DNA of 64,000 nt from Undaria pinnatifida (Eukaryota; Sar; Phaeophyceae; Laminariales; Alariaceae). A model generated the notes under the pieces. The model saw only the letters and a program-made list of their open reading frames with translations. It did not search any database and was not told where the DNA came from. Shown one piece after another: positions 51,440 to 63,064 of this stretch (the first letter of the stretch is position 1; every line of letters starts with the position of its first letter). The stretch spans positions 10,000,823 to 10,064,822 of the forward strand of contig JABAKD010000005.1 of assembly GCA_012845835.1 (NCBI GenBank), given 5' to 3'. Made by a program: the position numbers and the translations under genes.

Positions 51440-54400
51440 CTGTTTTCGTTGTTTTGTTTTTAGACGGGGAGAAAGACGCCAAAAAAAAATAAAGGGGGCA
51501 GCGCGAAAGTGCGGACACGCGCATGTAGAGTGAATGCGCAAAAAAAAAGAAGAAAAGGGGGGGGGGGAGGATAGAAAATGGAAAGCGAGTAAAAGCGAAA
51601 CATAAGGGGAAGTGGAGAGAGGCGAGGGGGGGGGCGGGGAGGGCGGAGGGCGGAGCAGGAAGGGAGAGAGGGGAAAAGGGAGGGGGGAGGGGGGAGGTGG
51701 GGGGGGGTGAAATGAGGAACAACATGTGCGCAAGTGTGTTTTTACGTCATATATTATTCTAACAACGTCAGCTGTGAGTTCGACAGATTTAGAGTCGATA
51801 CTCATCTGTGCAAGCTGCGTAGTACATCAGTCGCTCGTTTTTGATATTATTGTGCGGCTCGTCTTTTTATTCTTCGTGTGTTTTTTACGTTCTTACCATT
51901 GCGTTGCGGAGGCGTTTGTTCACCAGGCAAACGGGGGCGAAAGGAGGGGGAGCGGGAGCGGGGACGGGATTGGAAGGCTTCCAATAAACATACCCCCGTG
52001 CTAAAGAAAAACAAAACTAGCAACCTTGACTTACGCAACCCTCGCCCGCCTCCCCCCCCCCCCTCCCCCCCTCCCTCCCTCCCTCTTCCCCTCCCTCCCT
52101 CCCTCCCTCCCTCTTCCCCTCCCTCCTCCCCTCCCTCCTCCCCTCCCTCCTCCCCTCCCTCTCTATATCGCCCCCTCCCTCCCTACCTCCTTGTCTCCCT
52201 CCCCCCCCCCCTCCCTCCCCCCCCCCCCTTCCCTCACCACGTGTGCCATGAACGAATCCTTTGACTTCGTACCCAGCGTTTCATCCACATGAGGAGACAC
52301 AGACAGCGGCGGTGCTCCCTCCACCTCAACCCCCTCCCCCCTCCCTTCTCCTCCTCCTCCTCCTCCTCCTCCCTCTACTCGTGCTCCTGCCCCTCCCCCC
52401 TCTTCTCTTTCCTCCTCCTCTGGGTTGCAGAGTAGCACGTTTAAGACCCACGCATTGGCTGAGGGGTCCCTCGCCCGCTCGAAGTAGTCCGAGAGCGCGG
52501 AGAGGGAAGGGTCTGAATGCAAGCGCGCCACCCCCTCCCTGTTAAATTTGATCACAAAGCCTTCCGTCTTCTGGGAAACCCGGGGATTAATACGGTGGAA
52601 AGAGGAGGGGTAGTCTGTCAGTACGTGGTGGTATCGTCGGCAGTGGTGGTGTGGTGTGGCGTGGCGTGGCGTGGTGTGGTGTGGTGTGGTGTGGTGTGGT
52701 GTGGTGTGGTGTGGTGTGGTGTGGTGTGGTGTGGTGTGGTGTGGTGTGGTGTGGTGTGGTGTGGTGTGGTGTGGTGTGGTGTGGTGTGGTGTGGTGTGGT
52801 GTCGTGTGGTTTGGTGTGGTGTGGTGGGGTGTGGTTTGATGGTTGGTTGGTTGGTTGCTTGGTTGGTTGGTTGAGTGGCCTGTTGGGTTGAGTGTTTGAT
52901 TAATAAACGTATTGCTTGACTGCTTGATTGATTGATTGATCGATTGATTGATTGATTGATTGACTGACTGATTGATTGATTGATTAACTGGCACAAAATA
53001 AAACACTCCATACCGGGACTTGAACCCCTGACTCGAACCTTAGTAGTGTTCGGGGTTAACCACCAGACCACCGCGGCGATCAGCTCTCTATGTTCCCCCG
53101 CAATATAGTGGACGCTTGAAAATATCGAAAGTATTGGACTTTTTCGGTCCCCAAGAGGTAAAAAACATACTAAAAACACTAATACTACTGCTGCACTAAT
53201 ACTACTGCTACACTAATACTGCTGCTGCATTGAAAGTCAAATGAACCAACTGCTGAGAGCGCCTAGCAGCGTGGGTAGGCGCAATTCGATTCGAGTCGAC
53301 GAGGAAAGAAAGGGCTGGAGTATTCTCAGGAAAAAAACGAATGCGCTGAACCGCAGTCGTGAGGAGAGGGGGAGACGAGCCTGGTTAGCGACCCCGGATC
53401 TTGAGTTACGTCTAGGGAGGTGGAAGGAGACAGAAGAAAAAAGAGCAAAGACGATGAAAAGGGACGAGCAACAACAATAAAAAATGACCTTAGAAAATAG
53501 TGCACACATCGGATACACCAGATCCCTATCAACGATAGTTTTCCTTCCAGGAGGACATTTTAGATCCCTGGTCTATATGATTTGCATGGCCTATAAATCA
53601 TGTTGCCGGGGTGAGCTGTATGATCTGAATGATCTTGGTTTGGATCTGTACCGCACAGATCCTGCGCAAATTTTCATAACGACAGATACATGATATATGT
53701 GATCTACTGTGTGATATACATGATCTGTATGATCTACACGATCTATACTATCTATACGATCTAGATGATCCATACGATCTATATTATCTATAGTATCTAT
53801 ATGATATAGATACTATATCATGTATACGATTTATGTGATCTATACGATCTATATAATCTAGACGATCTATACGATCTATGTAGATCGTGATCTGTCCAAT
53901 ATGTGAATGCGCCCGACCAACCCCCATGCCGACTACTTGTCCGAAGGCCTCTTTTCTGTTCGTGAAACTACATATTTATGAGTAGATAGAAGAAGCAGTG
54001 CCATTATCAGCACTCCAAGAGCGACGCAACAGAAACAGTCGCTCGACACAGCAGAGGCCACGGGAAACCACTGCTATTATTCATCGGTGGTGTGCTCAAT
54101 CTGCTGGTGGGAATCCTGCTGCACACCTGGTATATGCATACGGTAGTACTGCTGTACGAGGTGCGTGCGAAAACGTCAGCTACATGTTAGTTGTAGCTCG
54201 AAGGATAAATGGTTTGTATATTTCTTCTCCAAGCTGTCCATCTGGTCGCATCCACCCATGTCAGCTTTCTCCCATATTTCAATGCGATCATAACGCCATA
54301 AGACCTCTACGAGTGGGTTTTACTGCGTAAACGGAGGCAAGCAAACCTGCGAGCCCCGCCCGGGTACTCATGTCACAGCCCACGCCAGTTCACGCCACGG

Positions 54401-56297
54401 AGTTTAGCCCCCGAGATAAGTCCCATACACGCGGCTCCCCAAGTTGCTTGGGTCTTGTGCTCCTTCCTGCTCCGAAGAAAGCTGTCGTATTGGTGCTGGT
54501 TCGTATTTGGAATTGTGCGAAACGGGGAGTCCGCGAAGTCCACTCCACGGCTAGAGCGGCGGCAGTCAGTCCCAACGACCGAGCCGCCTGGGACGACGCG
54601 GACGACAATCTCCTCGTATCCTCAGTATTTCTCCTTCAACGTATGTTCTCTGGCTTTGGGTTCGTGGGAAACATGCACAATGATCGATGTGGCCTAGATT
54701 CTCCAAGTAATTCACCGGTTCCAAATCATGGAGCCACCTCCGTACCATCGATGTCTCATTTTTTAGAAACCCGATTTTATCTTTAGTATCTATATGATAT
54801 AGATACTATATCATGTATACGATTTATGTGATCTATACTATCTATATAATCTAGACGATCTATACGATCTATGTAGATCGTGATCTGTCCAATATGTGAA
54901 TGAACTGCCGTCGCACCTGAAAATTTTGTGCGTTGAGAGCGTTGCCGCCCATGTAAGGGTGGCCGTCCACCTCGCGCTGTGCCCGCACGGGTTCCATCCG
55001 ATAGCGCGGCAGGGCAGTACCGAGGGGAGGGGCAACGGGGGAGGGGGGGGCGGGCACAACGGGAGGGGGGGGGGCAGGGGGGCAGAGTGGGGGGGCGGCG
55101 ATAAGGTGGGGGGGGGAACCGGCCGAACGCTAGAAACAGGAAAAAAATGTGGATCGGCCAAACATTAGAAATTGCAGAGCCTTAACAAGGGTAATAGGTA
55201 GCAGATCCATCCATTTAGAACTGCAATCATGTTTTCGGGAACAAAACGCTTGGAATTAGTGAGGGATATACTTCCCAGTAGAGAGCGTGGTAGAACTTGA
55301 ACGGCCAAACAGTCGACGCCGTCGAACACTAAATAAAAGGACAAATATTTTGAAAAGGTTGAACATTTTGTGACGGCCCAAGATTTTCGAGTTTGATGCT
55401 TGATACGTACGGCCCGAAGATTTAATCCGCCGGGAACCCAAATTGTTTTTCGTCCACGGCTCGGCTTCCGTCAAGATCGTATCCAGTCGCCAGTACGACG
55501 GGTAAACTCAGAAACCAAACCAGCGAAAGCTAGTCCGGAACGCGACATAGAGCCGACTTATATCCTTAATGAGGATATACACCCAGTAATACGCGCGATC
55601 GGAGTATCACACAGCATGCAAATATGAATTTCGACGAGATCTATCTTCAATCTCGCAGCTGGAGGAGTGTATTTTTTTTTTTCTTATAACATAGGGCATG
55701 GAAGGGGGGGAAGCGCGACCCGTTATGTGTCAAAATCGTCATCATGTCGCCCCTGGGTGTGCAGCATATTCTAAGAATTTTTCGAGCTCCTAGCATGAGG
55801 AAGAGCTCAACATCTCGCCCCTGAAGCATTATTTGGAAGGCATTCGTTCGCGCAAACCCGACCAACAACGCTTCTATGCGCTATTATTATATAGTCCTAA
55901 AAACAAATATATACTCCGTGAAATCACCGTACTGCTGTATGATAACCGATAGTTCCACGCTTGAGGAGGTCAACCGGTATACCTTTTTTTGGCTCAAAAA
56001 TTGCAAAACCCCTACCGCACTATAGAGGGATGACTCTTGCTTTTTGGTTTGGTTTGGTTCGGTTTTGTTTATTTTCGCTTCGCTTTGCTTCGCTTTGCTT
56101 CGCTTTGCTTCGCTTTGCTTCGCTTCATTGTCTCACCTGAATGGCCAAAAAAGCATCATCCGGCAAGAAACCCTTGTGCGTGGTGAACAGGGTTTGATCG
56201 GGTCGGCAGGAGATGTACATCTGCGGTCCTGTCATGGCCTCGACCAGGCGCTTCCCCAGCACGATTATCACGGCCATCACCACCACCTGCCATCTCC
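50762..56297 (-). CDS. 2-oxoglutarate/Fe(II)-dependent dioxygenase, 5' end not found
   Basis: Four exons on the minus strand: 56297-56137 (one base of the first codon comes from upstream), 55129-54917, 52570-52238 and 51439-50762 (stop at 50762). Joined phases agree (0 at all three internal junctions), giving about 460 residues. The double-stranded beta-helix core is visible: SANAWVLNVLLC, then the iron motif HVD in SPHVDETLG, then VNVLYVSVPEGMSGGRLEMY, the distal iron His in FRGDTIHRVGGYR, and a C-terminal Arg in HRVSVVLEQY that would bind 2-oxoglutarate. Members of this superfamily hydroxylate proteins or small molecules with O2 and 2-oxoglutarate; the substrate here cannot be told. An acidic/Gly-rich insert lies before HVD, and a Gln-rich insert lies between the distal His and the Arg. 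The start exon lies further upstream, possibly beyond the window. Confidence 0.8.
51440..52237 (-). other. Intron of the dioxygenase with a reversed dispersed-repeat copy
   Basis: It holds copy 7 of the short-ORF repeat at 51758-51820 (minus strand, ATG at 51805, reading MSIDSKSVELTADVVRIIY), G/A-rich runs at 51545-51715 and a CCCT-type polypyrimidine tract at 52050-52235 next to the donor. Confidence 0.7.
52238..52570 (-). CDS. Dioxygenase exon with the HxD iron motif
   Basis: Exactly 111 codons, phase 0 at both ends (acceptor TTTCCCAG|AAGACG, donor GTG|GTGAGG). It reads KTEGFVIKFNREGVARLHSD, then the SANAWVLNVLLCNP strand, an insert of about 40 Glu/Gly residues (EEEEREEGGG onward), and SPHVDETLG with His at 52291-52289 and Asp at 52285-52283. 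Confidence 0.85.
52647..52830 (+). repeat. TGGTG pentanucleotide microsatellite
   Basis: About 35 near-perfect copies of GTGGT, slightly degenerate at both ends. Such an array is expected to vary in length between individuals. Confidence 0.95.
53005..53092 (-). mobile_element. tRNA-like SINE head
   Basis: On the minus strand it reads GCCGCGGTGGTCTGGTGGTT, then AGGTTCGAGTCAGGGGTTCA, with A box-like TGGTCTGGTGGTTAACC and B box-like GGGTTCAAGTCCC. It resembles the family 2 head. It is probably not a functional tRNA, because the acceptor stem does not pair. Confidence 0.6.
53238..53486 (+). mobile_element. SINE family 2 body, forward orientation
   Basis: The forward strand shows CTGAGAGCGCCTAGCAGCG, TTCGATTCGAGTCGACGAGG, a degraded middle, TTGAGTTACGTCTAGGGAGG and an A-rich end (AACAACAATAAAAAA). 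A further partial copy runs off the window end at about 63885-64000. Confidence 0.7.
53791..54902. repeat. 119-bp direct duplication flanking 874 bp
   Basis: 53791-53909 and 54784-54902 match at all but about one position, starting TAGTATCTATATGATATAGA and ending CTGTCCAATATGTGAATG. The second copy ends 15 bases from the dioxygenase exon at 54917. The repeats are made of GATCTATAC-type sequence. No target duplication flanks the pair. Confidence 0.85.
54917..55129 (-). CDS. Dioxygenase exon: Pro-rich linker
   Basis: The acceptor CTGTTTCTAG at 55130 and donor CAG|GTGCGA at 54916 enclose exactly 71 codons in phase 0. The first part is Pro/Ala-rich from C runs. The second part reads YRMEPVRAQREVDGHPYMGG and NALNAQNFQ, which leads into KTEGFVIKF of the next exon. 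C-run length errors in sequencing could shift the frame. Confidence 0.65.
55130..56136 (-). other. Intron of the dioxygenase with a shared dispersed repeat
   Basis: It contains a diverged CAGCTTGCAAA-type repeat at about 55575-55670, a repeat at 55755-56000 also found at 59658-59886, and a CTTCGCTTTG decamer array at 56075-56128 next to the donor of the upstream exon. Confidence 0.6.
56137..56297 (-). CDS. Upstream dioxygenase exon
   Basis: The acceptor ATCAATGCAG at 56298 and donor CAG|GTGAGA at 56136 enclose two bases plus 53 codons: RWQVVVMAVIIVLGKRLVEA, then MTGPQMYISCRPDQTLFTTH and KGFLPDDAFLAIQ. The FxxHKGFLPDD part resembles the helical segment that precedes the oxygenase core. A preceding exon ending in phase 1 is needed and was not found. 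Confidence 0.65.
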
Positions 56298-59200
56298 CTG
56301 CATTGATCATGGTAGAAACAATACCAGCACAGCAACATTCTGGCAAATAAGCGAAACATGCGAATACGAGCGAAACATCAACACACAGGCACAGAACCTG
56401 GCATGTCATCATGATGATATGCGTACCGTGTTTGCCGCAAACGGGGGTGATTGGTACCCAACCCCTGTAGAAAGTTATGGTTTCGATACTGCGGTTCTTG
56501 CGAGCGGTTCTCACAATTGCCCATGTTGCGGTAGCACCGGTACGTTCTCCCTTGTACCAGCGGTAACGCAGAGTTTCGACGATCCCTGCTTGGCGACAGC
56601 GACGAAGCCAGCTCGACGATTTGCACGCATTTTACAAGGGCTCCGAATGAGCGTCGGCATTCGCCGGTACCCATGCTTCGGATAGGCTAAAATCCCTGCA
56701 GCATTTCAATATTTCGTGCTTTGGTATCTGCTTACACACTTGCAGAATGAAGTACATACCAGACAGGTACATAGTCCCTGGTAAGTGTTTTGCATGCCAA
56801 CGGTTGCAGTAGGATGGAGGCATTGCCATATACTGCAGGATACAGGCAGCGCCAAGTGTTGAAAAGGGTCAGGAGACGCGTGCATTGCACGACCCATAGT
56901 AAGTGAGTGGGAAGACAGGAAGACTCAGTCTCACTTATCTGTTCTCAGGCTCTTTGCTGGCATTTGCTTTCCTCAGTCTCAACTCTCAGGCTCGATTCGT
57001 TTGCCGATCTCGCTACCCAGCACCATTTCTCTCGTTGATTTCTTATATTCAGCTGTCAGTGTCATTTCCAAGAGTTTTGTCAGGTTCCTTCCTTCTCACG
57101 CTTGCTTCTGAGGTTGGTGTATACCAGCCTCAGTTATGTGCAGAACTTGCTGCGATTTCTCTACCACGTAAAATTTACCAGGTACATAACAAACTGGTAT
57201 CGTTTAGTTCACAAAATAGTCATTACTCTGACATTTATCAGCCTCAACTATCTCAAAAAGGCTCATTTTCGTGATATTCGTATCTCAGTCTCAGTTCTCA
57301 AACTCCCTTCTGAGACGCCCATCAGCCTCATTTGAAGTGGTAGTGAAATACGTTTCTCAGACTCATTCACTTAGCATGGTATCATTAGGATAATGGGTTC
57401 CCAATCCCAATATCATTTTTCAAACATTTGTCAGGCTCCTTTACCTAAGGCTCGATTCTAAGCTTCCTTGTCAGTCTCACAGTTCTTAAGAGTTTACTCT
57501 TTAGTCCCTCCTCTCGGAGAAAAAAATCGGACAAAGCCACTTTTGTTTGAGGGCACTATTTTTCCGGGCACTCACAATGGCTTGTTCACCGTCGCCGCAG
57601 GCGGCACTCCACTGCACTCGAGCAGCCATATCTCAACAACTACGTCGAACCAATGGAAAAAAAAGCAGATGTGGAAAAGCTACATAGCTATATGGCAATC
57701 GGAATGGTTCCCCATTTTCTGTAGGACCAGGCCGAAAAAAAAAAAAATGAATTATGAAAGCGCTTTGGAATCGGTCCACATATGTTCAAGATCTCGTCGT
57801 TGAACCCCCTTGCAGATGTTACACTGGTCAACGCTACGTCAAAGACGTCACCGCCAGCTTGTGGCGCTTCCGTCGGCCAATTATCTGGTCAAAACTCCGC
57901 CGCCGAGCCGCCTTCCATCTCCGATCAAGCCGCCTTGATCGCTCGCGTTCCTCCTGGTTTGGCGCTCAGGCCACCCGTCGTGTCCCCATCGGACACCTCG
58001 GGCGTCTCAGATCCGACCACAAATCTTGCCTCGTCGGGCCTGATATCTTCTCGGGCCCGTCATCGCTCCGTCGCCGCCGCAGGAACCCGTCGGGCTCCTG
58101 AAGAGTATGGTTTTGGCCTTCGGCCTTTGGCAGCCACGACTTCAAGATCGTCTTAGCCTCGACGCCGCTCGCCCGCCCCGTCCACCGTACGTCTGCCACA
58201 GCCCTACCGACCGAAAACCACCGGCATCCGTACCACACAAGATCTCCTGTCGCTTGCCACAGCTCCTGCCGCGACTGGGATCACCTCTAATCGGCGAGAG
58301 GCTCCCTTTCCACCGGAGAGCACCGTGCCGAAACCGACCCCTACTGCCGTGCAGACTCCTTCGTCAGCATTCGGACATCACTCACCACCGATATCATCAC
58401 CCACCGCGACAGCCTCTGGTGGCCAGAAAAAAATCCTCGCCAAGCCTCGCCCGCGACCTCTTCGCCTCACTACTATATTGCCTGGTTCCTCGACGACCCG
58501 GGTCTGGTCAATATCGACCTACTGCCTTCGTTTTACGGCGCTTGGCGAGGCGGCAACTACTGACCCTGGTGTCTTAAGCGTCATCAGACTGGGGCACTTG
58601 CTTGCGGAGTGTTGCGTAATTCTGACGCGTCCCGTGGTGCCCCCTCGTACCCCCCCTTCTCCGCGTTTGACCTGCGTAGTGCAATTACTGGGCGGTGAAC
58701 TTCGCTCTGTTTTTTTTTTGTCTTTGTAAGATGTCCTGCTTCCCATGCACAAATGTTCAGCCGCTGGCTGATATTCTGCTGTGCATTTGTTTTTCTTGGT
58801 TCGAATGGTACTCCTTTTCTGGTGTTCTGGATTCGCACTCGTACAATTTTTTTGCTTCGGATGCACAACGATTTAAGCTTGTCGATGGCTTTCTACCGTA
58901 GGCTGCTTTTCTTGCGTCCTTCTCCCCATGCACAGAAATGCAGCCGCTGGCTGGTATTCTGCAGTGCGCTTCATTTCTTGGCTCTGGTGCGTTCGTTAGG
59001 CATGCCTATATTATCTTGCTTCGGATACACAACGATGTCGCCTATCGTTGCCTTTCGACAGTTTGCTCCTTTCTTTGCGTCTTGCTTCCCATTGCACAGA
59101 CACTCACCCGCTGGCTAGCTTCTGCAGTGCACTTCTTTTTTTTGGCGCGGATGTTATTCCTTTTCTGGTGCTCTGTAGTGCATTTATTTTCTTGGCTTTG

Positions 59201-59657
59201 GCACGGTCTTCCATTTTTCGTTTTCACTTGTTCCTTTTTTGGCGTCGCTTCCATCTTTTGGGGCACGGTAGCACCACTCTTAACGGGCTTCCTGCTGAGC
59301 ATACTTTTTTGGTCTCTCCCTGAATTGAATTATCACTAGTGAACCTCTTGCTGTCCCTCTTTTTTCCAGCGTGCCTCTGCTTAAGTTTCCCCCTTCATGT
59401 TTCTTGTGCCTTCGCGCCTCGGTTAGCCCCTTTAGCGCCCGCGCCACCGTAGGCCCATTTCCCATTTATTTATTTTTGGTTAGCTTCAGCTTAGTCTTTC
59501 GCGTTAGGTTCACAAGTGAGAAAATATTGACTGACCTTCTACAGTATTGCGCCCCTTTCCTCGTGTTCTCGCCTTAGTATTTTTTGTTGGTCACACACAC
59601 CCTGGAGCCCTTCGCTAACTCTGCCACAGTGTGCTCCCGACGCATCACCCCACAATA
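56298..59657. other. Repeats and an unidentified GC-rich open region
   Basis: 56890-57480 holds degenerate CAGTCTCA / CTCAGGCTC-type repeats. 57782-58563 is GC-rich with open forward frames. One frame (57782-58156) follows a TTGCAG acceptor-like site and reads SSLNPLADVTLVNATSKTSP onward; another (58290-58563) contains YYIAWFLDDPGLVNIDLLPS and ends at a stop. These may be a real exon, a decayed retroelement, or chance; I cannot name a family. 58740-59200 holds three diverged tandem units (see separate entry). Confidence 0.35.
58740..59200 (+). repeat. Diverged tandem repeat, three units of about 160-180 bp
   Basis: Each unit has a CCCATGCACA- or CCATTGCACAG-like start, CAGCCGCTGGCTG-type sequence, a TTCTGCAGTGC word, T/C-rich sequence and, in the first two, a GGATGCACAACGAT or GGATACACAACGAT end. 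The units differ by many substitutions. Confidence 0.65.
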
Positions 59658-59901
59658 GGGGGTGCAGCATATTCTAATAATTTTCTGAGCTCCTGACACG
59701 ACGAGCTCAATATATCACCCGGAACATAACTTCGAGGACGTTTGTTCGCGCAACCCGATGATCGTTTTTACAAGGTACGAGCTAGTCCTAAAACCAAAAA
59801 CCCTCGTGAAATTATCATGCTAACCGACAGTGTCACGCTTGAGGAGCTCAACCGGTGGTAAGGTGTACCTTTTTTTTGGCTTAAACCATGCTACCCATAC
59901 C

Positions 59902-60176
59902 GACGCGTGTTACGATAATAGAGGTATCACTTTTTGGTCTGAAATGTGTTTCCGGATGACGGGGCCTTCTTAACCCGAAATCGTCGGAAATCGGCCATTT
60001 TTCTTTTGGCATGATTCTCGTTGTATACCTAGGCCATGGGTTTTTTCATCCGCGATAAAGCAGGTTTATTTTTTTGTCCGAATCAGTTTTTCGGTTAAGA
60101 AGGAGGTGTCTTAACCTCCTAGAGTGAGGGGTAGTATTAAGAAAAAAAGCGGTGCACCTCTATCGTAGCACGCGTC
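59902..60176. mobile_element. TIR element (GACGCGTG family), copy 4, complete
   Basis: The left end GACGCGTGTTACGATAATAG and right end ACCTCTATCGTAGCACGCGTC are inverted repeats. TACC on both sides could be a 4-base target duplication. The inner part is in the opposite orientation to the 47 kb copy. It has no coding capacity. Confidence 0.85.
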
Positions 60177-63060
60177 TACCGTGTGATGGACGACTCCGGG
60201 GTGCTCTAGATTTGGTCATTTCCGTTGGGCACACACGTTAAAAGTGAAATCCCTCGTGTACCTGCACATGGTACGGCCTTCTGCCCTATATTGCTTTCAT
60301 GTATGTTTTCCACACCTTCTCCACCGTTGAGGGCACGACTAAATTTCTCTAGATGGTGGCTTTCTTGCTGCATGCACCTCTGTTATCCATTCCGCGATGA
60401 GATCTCGTTGTCAGTGAGCATTCTGCTAGCCTCTTCTCAGGGTGCCCCCGCTCCCATCTAATTCGGTTCTTTGTTATTTAGCACCGCGGGTGATGGTGCA
60501 AGCCCTTTCCGGGTTCACGGTGCCGCGGACCCCCCTGCTGTAAGCTTGTTTCTTGGGCAACATGCCTCACTTTTGTACTTTGGGATGCTTTACCCTCGTA
60601 GGTATTCAGACCTTTGTGCGTCGACTGTTCCTACGATAGCATTCCTCCCCCCCTGCTTATCGGTCATGCTCTGCTTTTTGTTTGCTCTTCGTCAGCACTC
60701 ATCCCACCATTCTATTTTCAGTAGCAAAGGGTTTAATCGCTGCCAGAAGCATCGTCGCCTCATTTGCAAGGTGCGGGGTGGGTCTATAGACTCTTTTCTT
60801 CGTTGTTCTTTCGAATAGCCGCATCTTCGGCCCCATCTTCGATTATCTCGTGTTTTTGATAAACCCATCATATGTTCGTCCTCCGATCTGCATCTACGAC
60901 TTCTCAGGGTGGGCTAATGTGATAGACTGTCACCTGTGTGATAGAGTGTCACCTATTTACGTCGAAAGTTGGAGACACTCATGACACGAAGCGTTAGGTA
61001 TTGCCCATTACCCCCCAGACGAGAATAGAAGTAATGCGCAGGTGGTAATCAGAGTAGAAGAGAGAGTCTCGTTTAAGCACGACCCCCTTGTGATATGCCA
61101 GATGAAACTGGTTGAAATAGGACATGAGCGCGCGACTAAGGCAGGGAGTTGATGTTGAGTACCTGGTATGAGCTACGCGACCTCCTTGTATTCTAGGGGG
61201 ACGTTCTCGCTGGAGACGTACGTGTCGGCTATTTTACAATTATTCGGCATATATATATATATGTATATATATGGCTGCAGTACGAATCCCCGTGGATCGG
61301 GAAACAGGGCTAATTTGAGCCATTGATCACACACCCCACCGCTTGCTCTTCCTTCTCGCCCAAGGCCTGCAATGTTAACCAAGAAACGTCAGTACCATGT
61401 GAACGGGTTCTGAGCACGTCAAAGCGTGTAGATACCCCTGTGTCCTTCTTGGCTCCCTTCGGGGCACAGCATAATATCAGCCCTTCTCCCAGTCTGCCCT
61501 GGCACCAGTTGTCCTATTCACTGTCCTTGAGCCCGGTGGCCGACCTGTCGGTCGCGCTGCGTTGTCTCCCCGAGGCATGGCGCACGTGCGTATGCTGTGT
61601 GCTGGGTGTGCTGTGTTCTATGTGCCTGTGTTCGTGCTGTGTGTGTGCGGGGTGATTTCGCCCACTCTGGCAGGTGTGGGAAGTATGATTGGTAGAGGCT
61701 GGCGTAGCTCGCGTTAATGCAGCGATTTGATTAGTAAGTGGCTGGCAAAAACTGTTCCGTACAATTTAGACTTGCCGTATACCTGGTGCTGCTGCACGAA
61801 AATCTTCACCATCTACAGAAAATTCCCACAATATCTTCCGCAACATTCTTCGTGACGAGCTCGTTGCGGATCGACAACAGCACGAACGAATACCTCCTCC
61901 AGCAGCGAGCAGAACTGAGACTTCTCCGCAAGATCCGCCCAAACAAACTCAGTTTGGGGTCGGTGCTGCGGCGCGTAACCTCGAGACTGAGCGCGCGGGA
62001 GCAGGCCCGGCGAAAGCTGGGGAGCTCGATTCGCGGAGAGAGCGGGCGAAAAAGAAAGTTTTTGGCCCGAGATCGGCGTTCAACGGATCCAGGGAGGCGA
62101 GAAGAAAAAGCAAAATTCGAAAAAAGACCAATTTCGAGATTCCCAGTTCGATCTCGGTCATGCGAACGGATATATATATATATATATATATATCTACATG
62201 GAGAATTTCCCCATTTTTTTTCCATTCTACGAAGTTGAGAACTGTACGAGTACGTATTATGCTGAATGCGACAGCTACCACGACAGCGAAAGCGACCACG
62301 ACTGTCTGCTATATACGGGGAATTCTCCCTTCATTTTCCCGAAAGTTTTCTAGCTTTTACGCAGAATTTTAAAGAGATTTTACCCCATATTTCCCCTGTT
62401 CTACGAAGCTGAGAACTCTACGGGTACAAACTGATAGAGTGATACTCGCGTCGACAGGGACAACGACAGCGACTGACTACTGTCCGGTCACTGGACCCGT
62501 ACCTGAACCTTGTGTTGACGCTTCTTTTGTTGTCGTTCCTGCTGCTGCTGGCGTTGCTGGTGTGGTTGGTGATGGCAGTGGTGCTGCTGCGATTTGTCGA
62601 TTTCGGCTGATTCTTGGATCCTTTCTCGCCTTCCCCCCGCCCCGATTATTTCTTGCAGCCATTGGACGCTTTTCCTTATTCCAGGTAAAAGTTAGCACAG
62701 GATTTGAATACCTGATAAGAAACAGGGAAATAGGAAGGGCGGGCTCTGTTTACACGTAAGAGAGATTCGGGAGTCGTTACGCTGAAGGTTGTGTAGAACA
62801 CACCCTTCATCAAATAAGACGTCCATCCAGCGTATAGCCATGCTAAAAACTACGTTTGCTCTACTCGACGAGCCGTTCAAAGCTAACGTTTGAGCATTGG
62901 TTTGTGTCGGTCGGCATTTGTTTTCGAGTCAATCCTGAGATTGCAGCAGTCATCGCTACGGTTCGCAACAGCACCAAACAACTGCATTATTTCGCGACAT
63001 GCTACTACTACGATGCTGACATTGCAGCATTTGGCGCTATGTCGGTGACATATATCCATA
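60177..63060. other. Non-genic stretch with unidentified open frames
   Basis: No supported exon. A TA microsatellite lies at 62170-62195 and another at 61250-61270. Frames at 60471-60818 and 61738-62238 lack ATG and recognised motifs. An ERAGAGPAKAGELDSRRERA-containing frame at about 61855-62160 is open and basic. A frame at 62439-62684 ends at a donor-like CCAG|GTAAAA. None of these is identified. Confidence 0.35.
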
Positions 63061-63064
63061 TGCG

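Larger units (their letters stand above)
52571..54916 (-). other. 2.3-kb intron of the dioxygenase, rich in simple repeats
   Basis: It contains a TGGTG pentanucleotide array (52647-52830), a GATT tetranucleotide array (52920-52985), a tRNA-like SINE head (53005-53092), a SINE body (53238-53486), GATCTATAC-type sequence and a 119-bp direct duplication. Open frames at 53998-54330 and 54370-54786 (+) are unidentified. Confidence 0.65.
55755..59886 (+). repeat. Pair of dispersed repeats of about 230-245 bp
   Basis: Segments 55755-56000 and 59658-59886 share GTGCAGCATATTCTAA, a GTTCGCGCAA block, CACGCTTGAGGAG and a T run before GGCT. They are diverged copies of one family. No terminal inverted repeats were recognised. 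Confidence 0.65.

Noticed and set aside
53010-53085. Possible genuine tRNA gene (minus strand)
   Set aside because: The A and B boxes are tRNA-like, but the acceptor stem does not pair and the layout matches the family 2 SINE head.
52163-53179. Extension of the dioxygenase exon upstream as one long frame with HTTPHHTTP and SINQSINQ repeats
   Set aside because: Those strings are translations of the TGGTG and GATT microsatellites. A proper acceptor at 52571 and phase agreement with the upstream exon show that the exon starts at 52570.
57782-58563. Retroelement gag or a new gene
   Set aside because: Open frames exist in several phases with a GC-rich bias, but no zinc knuckle, protease or polymerase motif was seen, so no function is claimed.
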